Positions 23,801 through 37,400 of a stretch of 64,000 nt of DNA are shown in pieces. Positions within the stretch are counted from its first letter, which is position 1; the number at the start of each line of letters is the position of its first letter. The position numbers were made by a program, and so were the translations under genes. The notes below the pieces were generated by a model. The model searched no databases. It worked only from the letters and a program-made list of their open reading frames with translations, and was not told where the DNA came from. This DNA comes from Heliopora coerulea (taxonomy: Eukaryota > Cnidaria > Anthozoa > Scleralcyonacea > Helioporidae), in the NCBI GenBank assembly GCA_030142905.1, contig JASJOG010000076.1, positions 1,237,501 to 1,301,500 on the forward strand, written 5' to 3'.

Positions 23801-26800
23801 TTTCGAAAGTTTGAAATTGGTGGAAAAATCGTCAAAAACCGCGTGTTAACCCCTTTTTTTTTTTTTTTGGTGAAATTTTTCGACATCAAAAATCATCACA
23901 AATATTACTGTAAAGTCGCTGAAATATGGCCAGAACTATCTTATTCGGCGTAAACTTTCGTATTTTAGCCTTATTTCGAAAGTTTGAAATTGGTCGAAAA
24001 ATCGTAAAAAACTGTGGGTTAACCCCTTTACTTTTTGGTGAAATTTTTCGACCTCAAAAGTCATCTCAAATATTTCTGTAAAGTCGCTGAAATATGGCCA
24101 GAACTATCTTATTCGGCGTAAACTTTTATATTTTAGCCTAATTTCGAAAAATTGAAATTGGTCGAAAAATCGTCAAAAACCGTGGGTTAACCCCTTTACT
24201 TTTTGGTGAAGTTTTTCGACTTCAAAAATCATCTCAAATATTACTGTAAAGTCGCTGAAATAGGGCCAGACTTCTCTTATTCGGCCTAAACTTTCATATT
24301 TTAGCCTTATTTCGAAAGTTTCAAATTGGTGGAAAAATCGTCAAAAACCGTGGGTTAACCCCTTTTTTTTTTTTTTTGGTGAAATTTTTCGACATCAAAA
24401 ATCATCACAAATATTACTGTAAAGTCGCTGAAATATGGCCAGAACTATCTTATTCGGCGTAAACTTTCGTATTTTAGCCTTATTTCGAAAGTTTGAAATT
24501 GGTCGAAAAATCGTCAAAAACTGTGGGTTAACCCCTTTACTTTTTGGTGAAATTTTTCGACCTCAAAAGTCATCTCAAATATTTCTGTAAAGTCGCTGAA
24601 ATATGGCCAGAACTATCTTATTCGGCGTAAACTTTTATATTTTAGCCTAATTTCGAAAAATTGAAATTGGTCGAAAAATCGTCAAAAACCGTGGGTTAAC
24701 CCCTTTACTTTTTGGTGAAGTTTTTCGACTTCAAAAATCATCTCAAATATTACTGTAAAGTCGCTGAAATAGGGCCAGACTTCTCTTATTCGGCCTAAAC
24801 TTTCATATTTTAGCCTTATTTCGAAAGTTTCAAATTGGTGGAAAAATCGTCAAAAACCGTGGGTTAACCCCTTTTTTTTTTTTTTTGGTGAAATTTTTCG
24901 ACATCAAAAATCATCACAAATATTACTGTAAAGTCGCTGAAATATGGCCAGAACTATCTTATTCGGCGTAAACTTTCGTATTTTAGCCTTATTTCGAAAG
25001 TTTGAAATTGGTCGAAAAATCGTCAAAAACTGTGGGTTAACCCCTTTACTTTTTGGTGAAATTTTTCGACCTCAAAAGTCATCTCAAATATTTCTGTAAA
25101 GTCGCTGAAATATGGCCAGAACTATCTTATTCGGCGTAAACTTTTATATTTTAGCCTAATTTCGAAAAATTGAAATTGGTCGAAAAATCGTCAAAAACCG
25201 TGGGTTAACCCCTTTACTTTTTGGTGAAGTTTTTCGACTTCAAAAATCATCTCAAATATTACTGTAAAGTCGCTGAAATAGGGCCAGACTTCTCTTATTC
25301 GGCCTAAACTTTCATATTTTAGCCTTATTTCGAAAGTTTCAAATTGGTGGAAAAATCGTCAAAAACCGTGGGTTAACCCCTTTTTTTTTTTTTTTGGTGA
25401 AATTTTTCGACATCAAAAATCATCACAAATATTACTGTAAAGTCGCTGAAATATGGCCAGAACTATCTTATTCGGCGTAAACTTTCGTATTTTAGCCTTA
25501 TTTCGAAAGTTTGAAATTGGTCGAAAAATCGTCAAAAACTGTGGGTTAACCCCTTTACTTTTTGGTGAAATTTTTCGACCTCAAAAGTCATCTCAAATAT
25601 TTCTGTAAAGTCGCTGAAATATGGCCAGAACTATCTTATTCGGCGTAAACTTTTATATTTTAGCCTAATTTCGAAAAATTGAAATTGGTCGAAAAATCGT
25701 CAAAAACCGTGGGTTAACCCCTTTACTTTTTGGTGAAGTTTTTCGACTTCAAAAATCATCTCAAATATTACTGTAAAGTCGCTGAAATAGGGCCAGACTT
25801 CTCTTATTCGGCCTAAACTTTCATATTTTAGCCTTATTTCGAAAGTTTCAAATTGGTGGAAAAATCGTCAAAAACCGTGGGTTAACCCCTTTTTTTTTTT
25901 TTTTGGTGAAATTTTTCGACATCAAAAATCATCACAAATATTACTGTAAAGTCGCTGAAATATGGCCAGAACTATCTTATTCGGCGTAAACTTTCGTATT
26001 TTAGCCTTATTTCGAAAGTTTGAAATTGGTCGAAAAATCGTCAAAAACTGTGGGTTAACCCCTTTACTTTTTGGTGAAATTTTTCGACCTCAAAAGTCAT
26101 CTCAAATATTTCTGTAAAGTCGCTGAAATATGGCCAGAACTATCTTATTCGGCGTAAACTTTTATATTTTAGCCTAATTTCGAAAAATTGAAATTGGTCG
26201 AAAAATCGTCAAAAACCGTGGGTTAACCCCTTTACTTTTTGGTGAAGTTTTTCGACTTCAAAAATCATCTCAAATATTACTGTAAAGTCGCTGAAATAGG
26301 GCCAGACTTCTCTTATTCGGCCTAAACTTTCATATTTTAGCCTTATTTCGAAAGTTTCAAATTGGTGGAAAAATCGTCAAAAACCGTGGGTTAACCCCTT
26401 TTTTTTTTTTTTTGGTGAAATTTTTCGACATCAAAAATCATCACAAATATTACTGTAAAGTCGCTGAAATATGGCCAGAACTATCTTATTCGGCGTAAAC
26501 TTTCGTATTTTAGCCTTATTTCGAAAGTTTGAAATTGGTCGAAAAATCGTCAAAAACTGTGGGTTAACCCCTTTACTTTTTGGTGAAATTTTTCGACCTC
26601 AAAAGTCATCTCAAATATTTCTGTAAAGTCGCTGAAATATGGCCAGAACTATCTTATTCGGCGTAAACTTTTATATTTTAGCCTAATTTCGAAAAATTGA
26701 AATTGGTCGAAAATTTGTCAAAAACCGTGGGTTAACCCCTTTACTTTTTGGTGAAATTTTTCGACATCAAAAATCATCTCAAATATTACTGTAAAGCAAT

Positions 26801-28445
26801 TTAAATATCGCCAGAGCTATCTTATTCGACTTAAACTTTCGTATTTTAGCCTTATTTCGAAAGTTTCAAATTGGTCGAAAAATCGTCAAAAACCGTGGGT
26901 TAACCCCTTTACTTTTTGGTGAAATTTTTCGACCTCAAAAATCATCTCAAATATTACTGTAAAGTCGCTGAAATAGGGCCAGAACTATCTTATTCGGCCT
27001 AAACTTTCGTATTTTAGCCTTATTTCGAAAGTTTGAAATTGGTGGAAAAATCGTCAAAAACCGTGGGTTAACCCCTTTTTTTTTTTTTTTGGTGAAATTT
27101 TTCGACATCAAAAATCATCACAAATATTACTGTAAAGTCGCTGAAATATGGCCAGAACTATCTTATTCGGCGTAAACTTTCGTATTTTAGCCTTATTTCG
27201 AAAGTTTGAAATTGGTCGAAAAATCGTCAAAAACTGTGGGTTAACCCCTTTACTTTTTGGTGAAATTTTTCGACCTCAAAAGTCATCTCAAATATTTCTG
27301 TAAAGTCGCTGAAATATGGCCAGAACTATCTTATTCGGCGTAAACTTTTATATTTTAGCCTAATTTCGAAAAATTGAAATTGGTCGAAAAATCGTCAAAA
27401 ACCGTGGGTTAACCCCTTTACTTTTTGGTGAAGTTTTTCGACTTCAAAAATCATCTCAAATATTACTGTAAAGTCGCTGAAATAGGGCCAGACTTCTCTT
27501 ATTCGGCCTAAACTTTCATATTTTAGCCTTATTTCGAAAGTTTCAAATTGGTGGAAAAATCGTCAAAAACCGTGGGTTAACCCCTTTTTTTTTTTTTTTG
27601 GTGAAATTTTTCGACATCAAAAATCATCACAAATATTACTGTAAAGTCGCTGAAATATGGCCAGAACTATCTTATTCGGCGTAAACTTTCGTATTTTAGC
27701 CTTATTTCGAAAGTTTGAAATTGGTCGAAAAATCGTCAAAAACTGTGGGTTAACCCCTTTACTTTTTGGTGAAATTTTTCGACCTCAAAAGTCATCTCAA
27801 ATATTTCTGTAAAGTCGCTGAAATATGGCCAGAACTATCTTATTCGGCCTAAACTTTTATATTTTAGCCTAATTTCGAAAAATTGAAATTGGTCGAAAAA
27901 TCGTCAAAAACCGTGGGTTAACCCCTTTACTTTTTGGTGAAATTTTTCGAGCTCAAAAATCATCTCAAATATTACTGTAAAGTGCCAGAAATATGGCCAG
28001 AACTATTTTATTCGGCCTAAACTTTCATATTTTCGCCGTATTTCGAAAGTTTCAAATTGGTGGAAAAATCGTCAAAAACCGTGGGTTAACCCCTTTACTT
28101 TTTGGTGAAATTTTTCGACATCAAAAATCATCTCAAATATTACTGTAAAGCAATTTAAATATCGCCAGAGCTATCTTATTCGACTTAAACTTTCGTATTT
28201 TAGCCTTATTTCGAAAGTTTGAAATTGGTCGAAAAATCGTCAAAAACCGTGGGTTAACCCCTTTACTTTTTGGTGAAGTTTTTCGACCTCAAAAATCATC
28301 TCAAATATTACTGTAAAGTTGCTGAAATAGGGTCAGACTTCTCTTATTCGGCCTAAACTTTCATATTTTAGCCTTATTTCGAAAGTTTCAAATTGGTGGA
28401 AAAATCGTCAAAAACCGTGGGTTAACCCCTTTTTTTTTTTTTTTG
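11820..28445. repeat. Left satellite domain with poly-T monomers and 509-bp trimer
   Basis: In this domain about every third monomer has TTTACTTTTT replaced by a run of about 15-18 T after GGGTTAACCCC. Poly-T runs near 23855, 24363, 24872, 25380, 25890 and 26398 are 508-510 bp apart, so three monomers form a homogeneous higher-order unit. A longer period of 3,389 bp is also visible: runs at 19105/22494, 20292/23680 and 20974/24363, and a private CGCGTGTTAAC variant at 20451 and 23839. An offset of about 1,353 bp links 17752 with 19105 and 18430 with 19784. Confidence 0.88.
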
Positions 28446-31400
28446 GTGAAATTTTTCGACCTCAAAAATCATCACAAATATTACTGTAAAGTCGCTGAAA
28501 TATGGCCAGAACTATCTTATTCGGCGTAAACTTTCGTATTTTAGCCTTATTTCGAAAGTTTGAAATTGGTCGAAAAATCGTCAAAAACCGTGGGTTAACC
28601 CCTTTACTTTTTGGTGAAATTTTTCGACCTCAAAAGTCATCTCAAATATTTCTGTAAAGTCGCTGAAATATGGCCAGAACTATCTTATTCGGCGTAAACT
28701 TTTATATTTTAGCCTAATTTCGAAAAATTGAAATTGGTCGAAAAATCGTCAAAAACCGTGGGTTAACCCCTTTACTTTTTGGTGAAATTTTTCGACATCA
28801 AAAATCATCTCAAATATTACTGTAAAGCAATTTAAATATCGCCAGAGCTATCTTATTCGACTTAAACTTTCGTATTTTAGCCTTATTTCGAAAGTTTGAA
28901 ATTGGTCGAAAAATCGTCAAAAACCGTGGGTTAACCCATTTACTTTTTGGTGAAATTTTTCGACCTCAAAAATCATCACAAATATTACTGTAAAGTCGCT
29001 GAAATATGGCCAGAACTATCTTATTCGGCGTAAACTTTCGTATTTTAGCCTTATTTCGAAAGTTTGAAATTGGTCGAAAAATCGTCAAAAACTGTGGGTT
29101 AACCCCTTTACTTTTTGGTGAAATTTTTCGACCTCAAAAGTCATCTCAAATATTTCTGTAAAGTCGCTGAAATATGGCCAGAACTATCTTATTCGGCGTA
29201 AACTTTTATATTTTAGCCTAATTTCGAAAAATTGAAATTGGTCGAAAATTTGTCAAAAACCGTGGGTTAACCCCTTTACTTTTTGGTGAAATTTTTCGAC
29301 ATCAAAAATCATCTCAAATATTACTGTAAAGCAATTTAAATATCGCCAGAGCTATCTTATTCGACTTAAACTTTCGTATTTTAGCCTTATTTCGAAAGTT
29401 TGAAATTGGTCGAAAAATCGTCAAAAACCGTGGGTTAACCCATTTACTTTTTGGTGAAGTTTTTCGACCTCAAAAATCATCTCAAATATTACTGTAAAGT
29501 CGCTGAAATATGGCCAGAACTATCTTATTCGGCCTAAACTTTCATATTTTCGCCGAATTTCGAAAGTTTGAAATTGGTGGAAAAATCGTCAAAAACCGTG
29601 GGTTAACCCCTTTACTTTTTCGTGAAATTTTTCGACATCAAAAATCATCTCAAATATTACTGTAAAGCACTTCAAATATGGCCAGAACTATCTTATTCGA
29701 CTTAAACTTTCGTATTTTAGCCTTATCTCAAAAGTTTGAAATTGGTCGAAAAATCGTCAAAAACCGTGGGTTAACCCCTTTACTTTTTGGTGAAATTTTT
29801 CGACTTCAAAAATCATCTCAAATATTACTGTAAAGTCGCTGAAATATGGCCAGAACTATCTCATTCGGCCTAAACTTTCATATTTTCGCCGTATTTCGAA
29901 AGTTTGAAATTGGTGGAAAAATCGTCAAAAACCGTGGGTTAACCCCTTTACTTTTTCGTGAAATTTTTCGACATCAAAAATCATCTCAAATATTACTGTA
30001 AAGCACTTCAAATATGGCCAGAACTACCTTATTCGGCCTAAACTTTCATATTTTCGCCTTATTTCGAAAGTTTGAAATTGGTCGAAAAACCGTCAAAAAC
30101 CGTGAGTTAACCCCTTTACTTTTTGGTGAAATTTTTCGACCTCAAAAATCATCCCAAATATTACTGTAAAGTGCCAGAAATATGGCCAGAACTATTTTAT
30201 TCGGCCTAAACTTTCATATTTTAGCCTAATTTCGAAAGTTTGAAATTGGTTAAAAATTTGTCAAAAACCGTGGGTTAACCCATTTACTTTTTGGTGAAAT
30301 TTTTCGATCTCAAAAGTCATCTCAAATATTTCTGTAAAGTCCCTGAAATATGGCCAGAACTATCTTATTCGGCGTAAACTTTTATATTTTAGCCTAATTT
30401 CGAAAAATTGAAATTGGTCGAAAATTTGTCAAAAACCGTGGGTTAACCCCTTTACTTTTTGGTGAAATTTTTCGACATCAAAAATCATCTCAAATATTAC
30501 TGTAAAGCAATTTAAATATCGCCAGAGCTATCTTATTCGACTTAAACTTTCGTATTTTAGCCTTATTTCGAAAGTTTGAAATTGGTCGAAAAATCGTCAA
30601 AAACCGTGGGTTAACCCCTTTACTTTTTGGTGAAGTTTTTCGACCTCAAAAATCATCCCAAATATTACTGTAAAGTGCCAGAAATATGGCCAGAACTATT
30701 TTATTCGGCCTAAACTTTCATATTTTAGCCTAATTTCGAAAGTTTGAAATTGGTTAAAAATTTGTCAAAAACCGTGGGTTAACCCATTTACTTTTTGGTG
30801 AAATTTTTCGATCTCAAAAGTCATCTCAAATATTTCTGTAAAGTCCCTGAAATATGGCCAGAACTATCTTATTCGGCGTAAACTTTTATATTTTAGCCTA
30901 ATTTCGAAAAATTGAAATTGGTCGAAAATTTGTCAAAAACCGTGGGTTAACCCCTTTACTTTTTGGTGAAATTTTTCGACATCAAAAATCATCTCAAATA
31001 TTACTGTAAAGCAATTTAAATATCGCCAGAGCTATCTTATTCGACTTAAACTTTCGTATTTTAGCCTTATTTCGAAAGTTTGAAATTGGTCGAAAAATCG
31101 TCAAAAACCGTGGGTTAACCCCTTTACTTTTTGGTGAAGTTTTTCGACCTCAAAAATCATCTCAAATATTACTGTAAAGTCGCTGAAATATGGCCAGAAC
31201 TATCTCATTCGGCCTAAACTTTCATATTTTCGCCGTATTTCGAAAGTTTGAAATTGGTGGAAAAATCGTCAAAAACCGTGGGTTAACCCCTTTACTTTTT
31301 CGTGAAATTTTTCGACATCAAAAATCATCTCAAATATTACTGTAAAGCACTTCAAATATGGCCAGAACTACCTTATTCGGCCTAAACTTTCATATTTTCG

Positions 31401-34400
31401 CCTTATTTCGAAAGTTTGAAATTGGTCGAAAAACCGTCAAAAACCGTGAGTTAACCCCTTTACTTTTTGGTGAAATTTTTCGACCTCAAAAATCATCCCA
31501 AATATTACTGTAAAGTGCCAGAAATATGGCCAGAACTATTTTATTCGGCCTAAACTTTCATATTTTCGCCGTATTTCGAAAGTTTCAAATTGGTGGAAAA
31601 ATCGTCAAAAACCGTGGGTTAACCCCTTTACTTTTTGGTGAAATTTTTCGACATCAAAAATCATCTCAAATATTACTGTAAAGCAATTTAAATATCGCCA
31701 GAGCTATCTTATTCGACTTAAACTTTCGTATTTTAGCCTTATTTCGAAAGTTTGAAATTGGTCGAAAAATCGTCAAAAACCGTGGGTTAACCCCTTTACT
31801 TTTTGGTGAAATTTTTCGACCTCAAAAGTCATCTCAAATATTTCTGTAAAGTCGCTGAAATATGGCCAGAACTATCTTATTCGGCCTAAACTTTTATATT
31901 TTAGCCTAATTTCGAAAAATTGAAATTGGTCGAAAATTTGTCAAAAACCGTGGGTTAACCCCTTTAATTTTTGGTGAAATTTTTCGACATCAAAAATCAT
32001 CTCAAATATTACTGTAAAGCAATTTAAATATCGCCAGAGCTATCTTATTCGACTTAAACTTTCGTATTTTAGCCTTATTTCGAAAGTTTGAAATTGGTCG
32101 AAAAATCATCAAAAACCGTGGGTTAACCCCTTTACTTTTTGGTGAAGTTTTTCGACCTCAAAAATCATCTCAAATATTACTGTAAAGTCGCTGAAATAGG
32201 GCCAGACTTCTCTTATTCGGCCTAAACTTTCATATTTTAGCCTTATTTCGAAAGTTTCAAATTGGTGGAAAAACGTCAAAAACCGTGGGTTAACCCCTTT
32301 ACTTTTTGGTGAAATTTTTCGACCTCAAAAATCATCTCAAATATTACTGTAAAGTCGCTGAAATATGGCCAGAACTATCTCATTCGGCCTAAACTTTCAT
32401 ATTTTCGCCGTATTTCGAAAGTTTGAAATTGGTGGAAAAATCGTCAAAAACCGTGGGTTAACCCCTTTACTTTTTCGTGAAATTTTTCGACATCAAAAAT
32501 CATCTCAAATATTACTGTAAAGCACTTCAAATATGGCCAGAACTACCTTATTCGGCCTAAACTTTCATATTTTCGCCTTATTTCGAAAGTTTGAAATTGG
32601 TCGAAAAACCGTCAAAAACCGTGAGTTAACCCCTTTACTTTTTGGTGAAATTTTTCGACCCCAAAAATCATCCCAAATATTACTGTAAAGTGCCAGAAAT
32701 ATGGCCAGAACTATTTTATTCGGCCTAAACTTTCATATTTTAGCCTAATTTCGAAAGTTTGAAATTGGTTAAAAATTTGTCAAAAACCGTGGGTTAACCC
32801 CTTTACTTTTTGGTGAAATTTTTCGATCTCAAAAGTCATCTCAAATATTTCTGTAAAGTCCCTGAAATATGGCCAGAACTATCTTATTCGGCGTAAACTT
32901 TTATATTTTAGCCTAATTTCGAAAAATTGAAATTGGTCGAAAATTTGTCAAAAACCGTGGGTTAACCCCTTTACTTTTTGGTGAAATTTTTCGACATCAA
33001 AAATCATCTCAAATATTACTGTAAAGCAATTTAAATATCGCCAGAGCTATCTTATTCGACTTAAACTTTCGTATTTTAGCCTTATTTCGAAAGTTTGAAA
33101 TTGGTCGAAAAATCGTCAAAAACCGTGGGTTAACCCCTTTACTTTTTGGTGAAGTTTTTCGACTTCAAAAATCATCTCAAATATTACTGTAAAGTCGCTG
33201 AAATATGGCCAGAACTATCTCATTCGGCGTAAACTTTAATATTTTCGTCGTATTTCGAAAGTTTGAAATTGGTGGAAAAATCGTCAAAAACCGTGGGTTA
33301 ACCCCTTTACTTTTTCGTGAAATTTTTCGACATCAAAAATCATCTCAAATATTACTGTAAAGCACTTCAAATATGGCCAGAACTATCTTATTCGACTTAA
33401 ACTTTCGTATTTTAGCCTTATCTCAAAAGTTTGAAATTGGTCGAAAAATCGTCAAAAACCGTGGGTTAACCCCTTTACTTTTTGGTGAAATTTTTCGACT
33501 TCAAAAATCATCTCAAATATTACTGTAAAGTCGCTGAAATATGGCCAGAACTATCTCATTCGGCCTAAACTTTCATATTTTCGCCGTATTTCGAAAGTTT
33601 GAAATTGGTGGAAAAATCGTCAAAAACCGTGGGTTAACCCCTTTACTTTTTCGTGAAATTTTTCGACATCAAAAATCATCTCAAATATTACTGTAAAGCA
33701 CTTCAAATATGGCCAGAACTACCTTATTCGGCCTAAACTTTCATATTTTCGCCTTATTTCGAAAGTTTGAAATTGGTCGAAAAACCGTCAAAAACCGTGA
33801 GTTAACCCCTTTACTTTTTGGTGAAATTTTTCGACCTCAAAAATCATCCCAAATATTACTGTAAAGTGCCAGAAATATGGCCAGAACTATTTTATTCGGC
33901 CTAAACTTTCATATTTTAGCCTAATTTCGAAAGTTTGAAATTGGTTAAAAATTTGTCAAAAACCGTGGGTTAACCCATTTACTTTTTGGTGAAATTTTTC
34001 GATCTCAAAAGTCATCTCAAATATTTCTGTAAAGTCCCTGAAATATGGCCAGAACTATCTTATTCGGCGTAAACTTTTATATTTTAGCCTAATTTCGAAA
34101 AATTGAAATTGGTCGAAAATTTGTCAAAAACCGTGGGTTAACCCCTTTACTTTTTGGTGAAATTTTTCGACATCAAAAATCATCTCAAATATTACTGTAA
34201 AGCAATTTAAATATCGCCAGAGCTATCTTATTCGACTTAAACTTTCGTATTTTAGCCTTATTTCGAAAGTTTGAAATTGGTCGAAAAATCGTCAAAAACC
34301 GTGGGTTAACCCCTTTACTTTTTGGTGAAGTTTTTCGACCTCAAAAATCATCTCAAATATTACTGTAAAGTCGCTGAAATATGGCCAGAACTATCTCATT

Positions 34401-37400
34401 CGGCCTAAACTTTCATATTTTCGCCGTATTTCGAAAGTTTGAAATTGGTGGAAAAATCGTCAAAAACCGTGGGTTAACCCCTTTACTTTTTCGTGAAATT
34501 TTTCGACATCAAAAATCATCTCAAATATTACTGTAAAGCACTTCAAATATGGCCAGAACTACCTTATTCGGCCTAAACTTTCATATTTTCGCCTTATTTC
34601 GAAAGTTTGAAATTGGTCGAAAAACCGTCAAAAACCGTGAGTTAACCCCTTTACTTTTTGGTGAAATTTTTCGACCTCAAAAATCATCCCAAATATTACT
34701 GTAAAGTGCCAGAAATATGGCCAGAACTATTTTATTCGGCCTAAACTTTCATATTTTCGCCGTATTTCGAAAGTTTCAAATTGGTGGAAAAATCGTCAAA
34801 AACCGTGGGTTAACCCCTTTACTTTTTGGTGAAATTTTTCGACATCAAAAATCATCTCAAATATTACTGTAAAGCAATTTAAATATCGCCAGAGCTATCT
34901 TATTCGACTTAAACTTTCGTATTTTAGCCTTATTTCGAAAGTTTGAAATTGGTCGAAAAATCGTCAAAAACCGTGGGTTAACCCCTTTACTTTTTGGTGA
35001 AATTTTTCGACCTCAAAAGTCATCTCAAATATTTCTGTAAAGTCGCTGAAATATGGCCAGAACTATCTTATTCGGCCTAAACTTTTATATTTTTGCCTAA
35101 TTTCGAAAAATTGAAATTGGTCGAAAATTTGTCAAAAACCGTGGGTTAACCCCTTTAATTTTTGGTGAAATTTTTCGACATCAAAAATCATCTCAAATAT
35201 TACTGTAAAGCAATTTAAATATCGCCAGAGCTATCTTATTCGACTTAAACTTTCGTATTTTAGCCTTATTTCGAAAGTTTGAAATTGGTCGAAAAATCAT
35301 CAAAAACCGTGGGTTAACCCCTTTACTTTTTGGTGAAGTTTTTCGACCTCAAAAATCATCTCAAATATTACTGTAAAGTCGCTGAAATAGGGCCAGACTT
35401 CTCTTATTCGGCCTAAACTTTCATATTTTAGCCTTATTTCGAAAGTTTCAAATTGGTGGAAAAACGTCAAAAACCGTGGGTTAACCCCTTTACTTTTTGG
35501 TGAAATTTTTCGACCTCAAAAATCATCTCAAATATTACTGTAAAGTCGCTGAAATATGGCCAGAACTATCTCATTCGGCCTAAACTTTCATATTTTCGCC
35601 GTATTTCGAAAGTTTGAAATTGGTGGAAAAATCGTCAAAAACCGTGGGTTAACCCCTTTACTTTTTCGTGAAATTTTTCGACATCAAAAATCATCTCAAA
35701 TATTACTGTAAAGCACTTCAAATATGGCCAGAACTACCTTATTCGGCCTAAACTTTCATATTTTCGCCTTATTTCGAAAGTTTGAAATTGGTCGAAAAAC
35801 CGTCAAAAACCGTGAGTTAACCCCTTTACTTTTTGGTGAAATTTTTCGACCCCAAAAATCATCCCAAATATTACTGTAAAGTGCCAGAAATATGGCCAGA
35901 ACTATTTTATTCGGCCTAAACTTTCATATTTTAGCCTAATTTCGAAAGTTTGAAATTGGTTAAAAATTTGTCAAAAACCGTGGGTTAACCCCTTTACTTT
36001 TTGGTGAAATTTTTCGATCTCAAAAGTCATCTCAAATATTTCTGTAAAGTCCCTGAAATATGGCCAGAACTATCTTATTCGGCGTAAACTTTTATATTTT
36101 AGCCTAATTTCGAAAAATTGAAATTGGTCGAAAATTTGTCAAAAACCGTGGGTTAACCCCTTTACTTTTTGGTGAAATTTTTCGACATCAAAAATCATCT
36201 CAAATATTACTGTAAAGCAATTTAAATATCGCCAGAGCTATCTTATTCGACTTAAACTTTCGTATTTTAGCCTTATTTCGAAAGTTTGAAATTGGTCGAA
36301 AAATCGTCAAAAACCGTGGGTTAACCCCTTTACTTTTTGGTGAAGTTTTTCGACCTCAAAAATCATCTCAAATATTACTGTAAAGTCGCTGAAATATGGC
36401 CAGAACTATCTCATTCGGCCTAAACTTTCATATTTTCGCCGTATTTCGAAAGTTTGAAATTGGTGGAAAAATCGTCAAAAACCGTGGGTTAACCCCTTTA
36501 CTTTTTCGTGAAATTTTTCGACATCAAAAATCATCTCAAATATTACTGTAAAGCACTTCAAATATGGCCAGAACTACCTTATTCGGCCTAAACTTTCATA
36601 TTTTCGCCTTATTTCGAAAGTTTGAAATTGGTCGAAAAACCGTCAAAAACCGTGAGTTAACCCCTTTACTTTTTGGTGAAATTTTTCGACCTCAAAAATC
36701 ATCCCAAATATTACTGTAAAGTGCCAGAAATATGGCCAGAACTATTTTATTCGGCCTAAACTTTCATATTTTCGCCGTATTTCGAAAGTTTCAAATTGGT
36801 GGAAAAATCGTCAAAAACCGTGGGTTAACCCCTTTACTTTTTGGTGAAATTTTTCGACATCAAAAATCATCTCAAATATTACTGTAAAGCAATTTAAATA
36901 TCGCCAGAGCTATCTTATTCGACTTAAACTTTCGTATTTTAGCCTTATTTCGAAAGTTTGAAATTGGTCGAAAAATCGTCAAAAACCGTAGGTTAACCCC
37001 TTTACTTTTTGGTGAAATTTTTCGACCTCAAAAGTCATCTCAAATATTTCTGTAAAGTCGCTGAAATATGGCCAGAACTATCTTATTCCGCCTAAACTTT
37101 TATATTTTAGCCTAATTTCGAAAAATTGAAATTGGTCGAAAATTTGTCAAAAACCGTGGGTTAACCCCTTTAATTTTTGGTGAAATTTTTCGACATCAAA
37201 AATCATCTCAAATATTACTGTAAAGCAATTTAAATATCGCCAGAGCTATCTTATTCGACTTAAACTTTCGTATTTTAGCCTTATTTCGAAAGTTTGAAAT
37301 TGGTCGAAAAATCATCAAAAACCGTGGGTTAACCCCTTTACTTTTTGGTGAAGTTTTTCGACCTCAAAAATCATCTCAAATATTACTGTAAAGTCGCTGA

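Noticed and set aside
20364..23953. Two identical 66-codon open frames starting MARTILFDLN inside the array
   Set aside because: They are satellite monomers read through because 168 is divisible by three; copies with poly-T or stops are interspersed and there is no gene structure.
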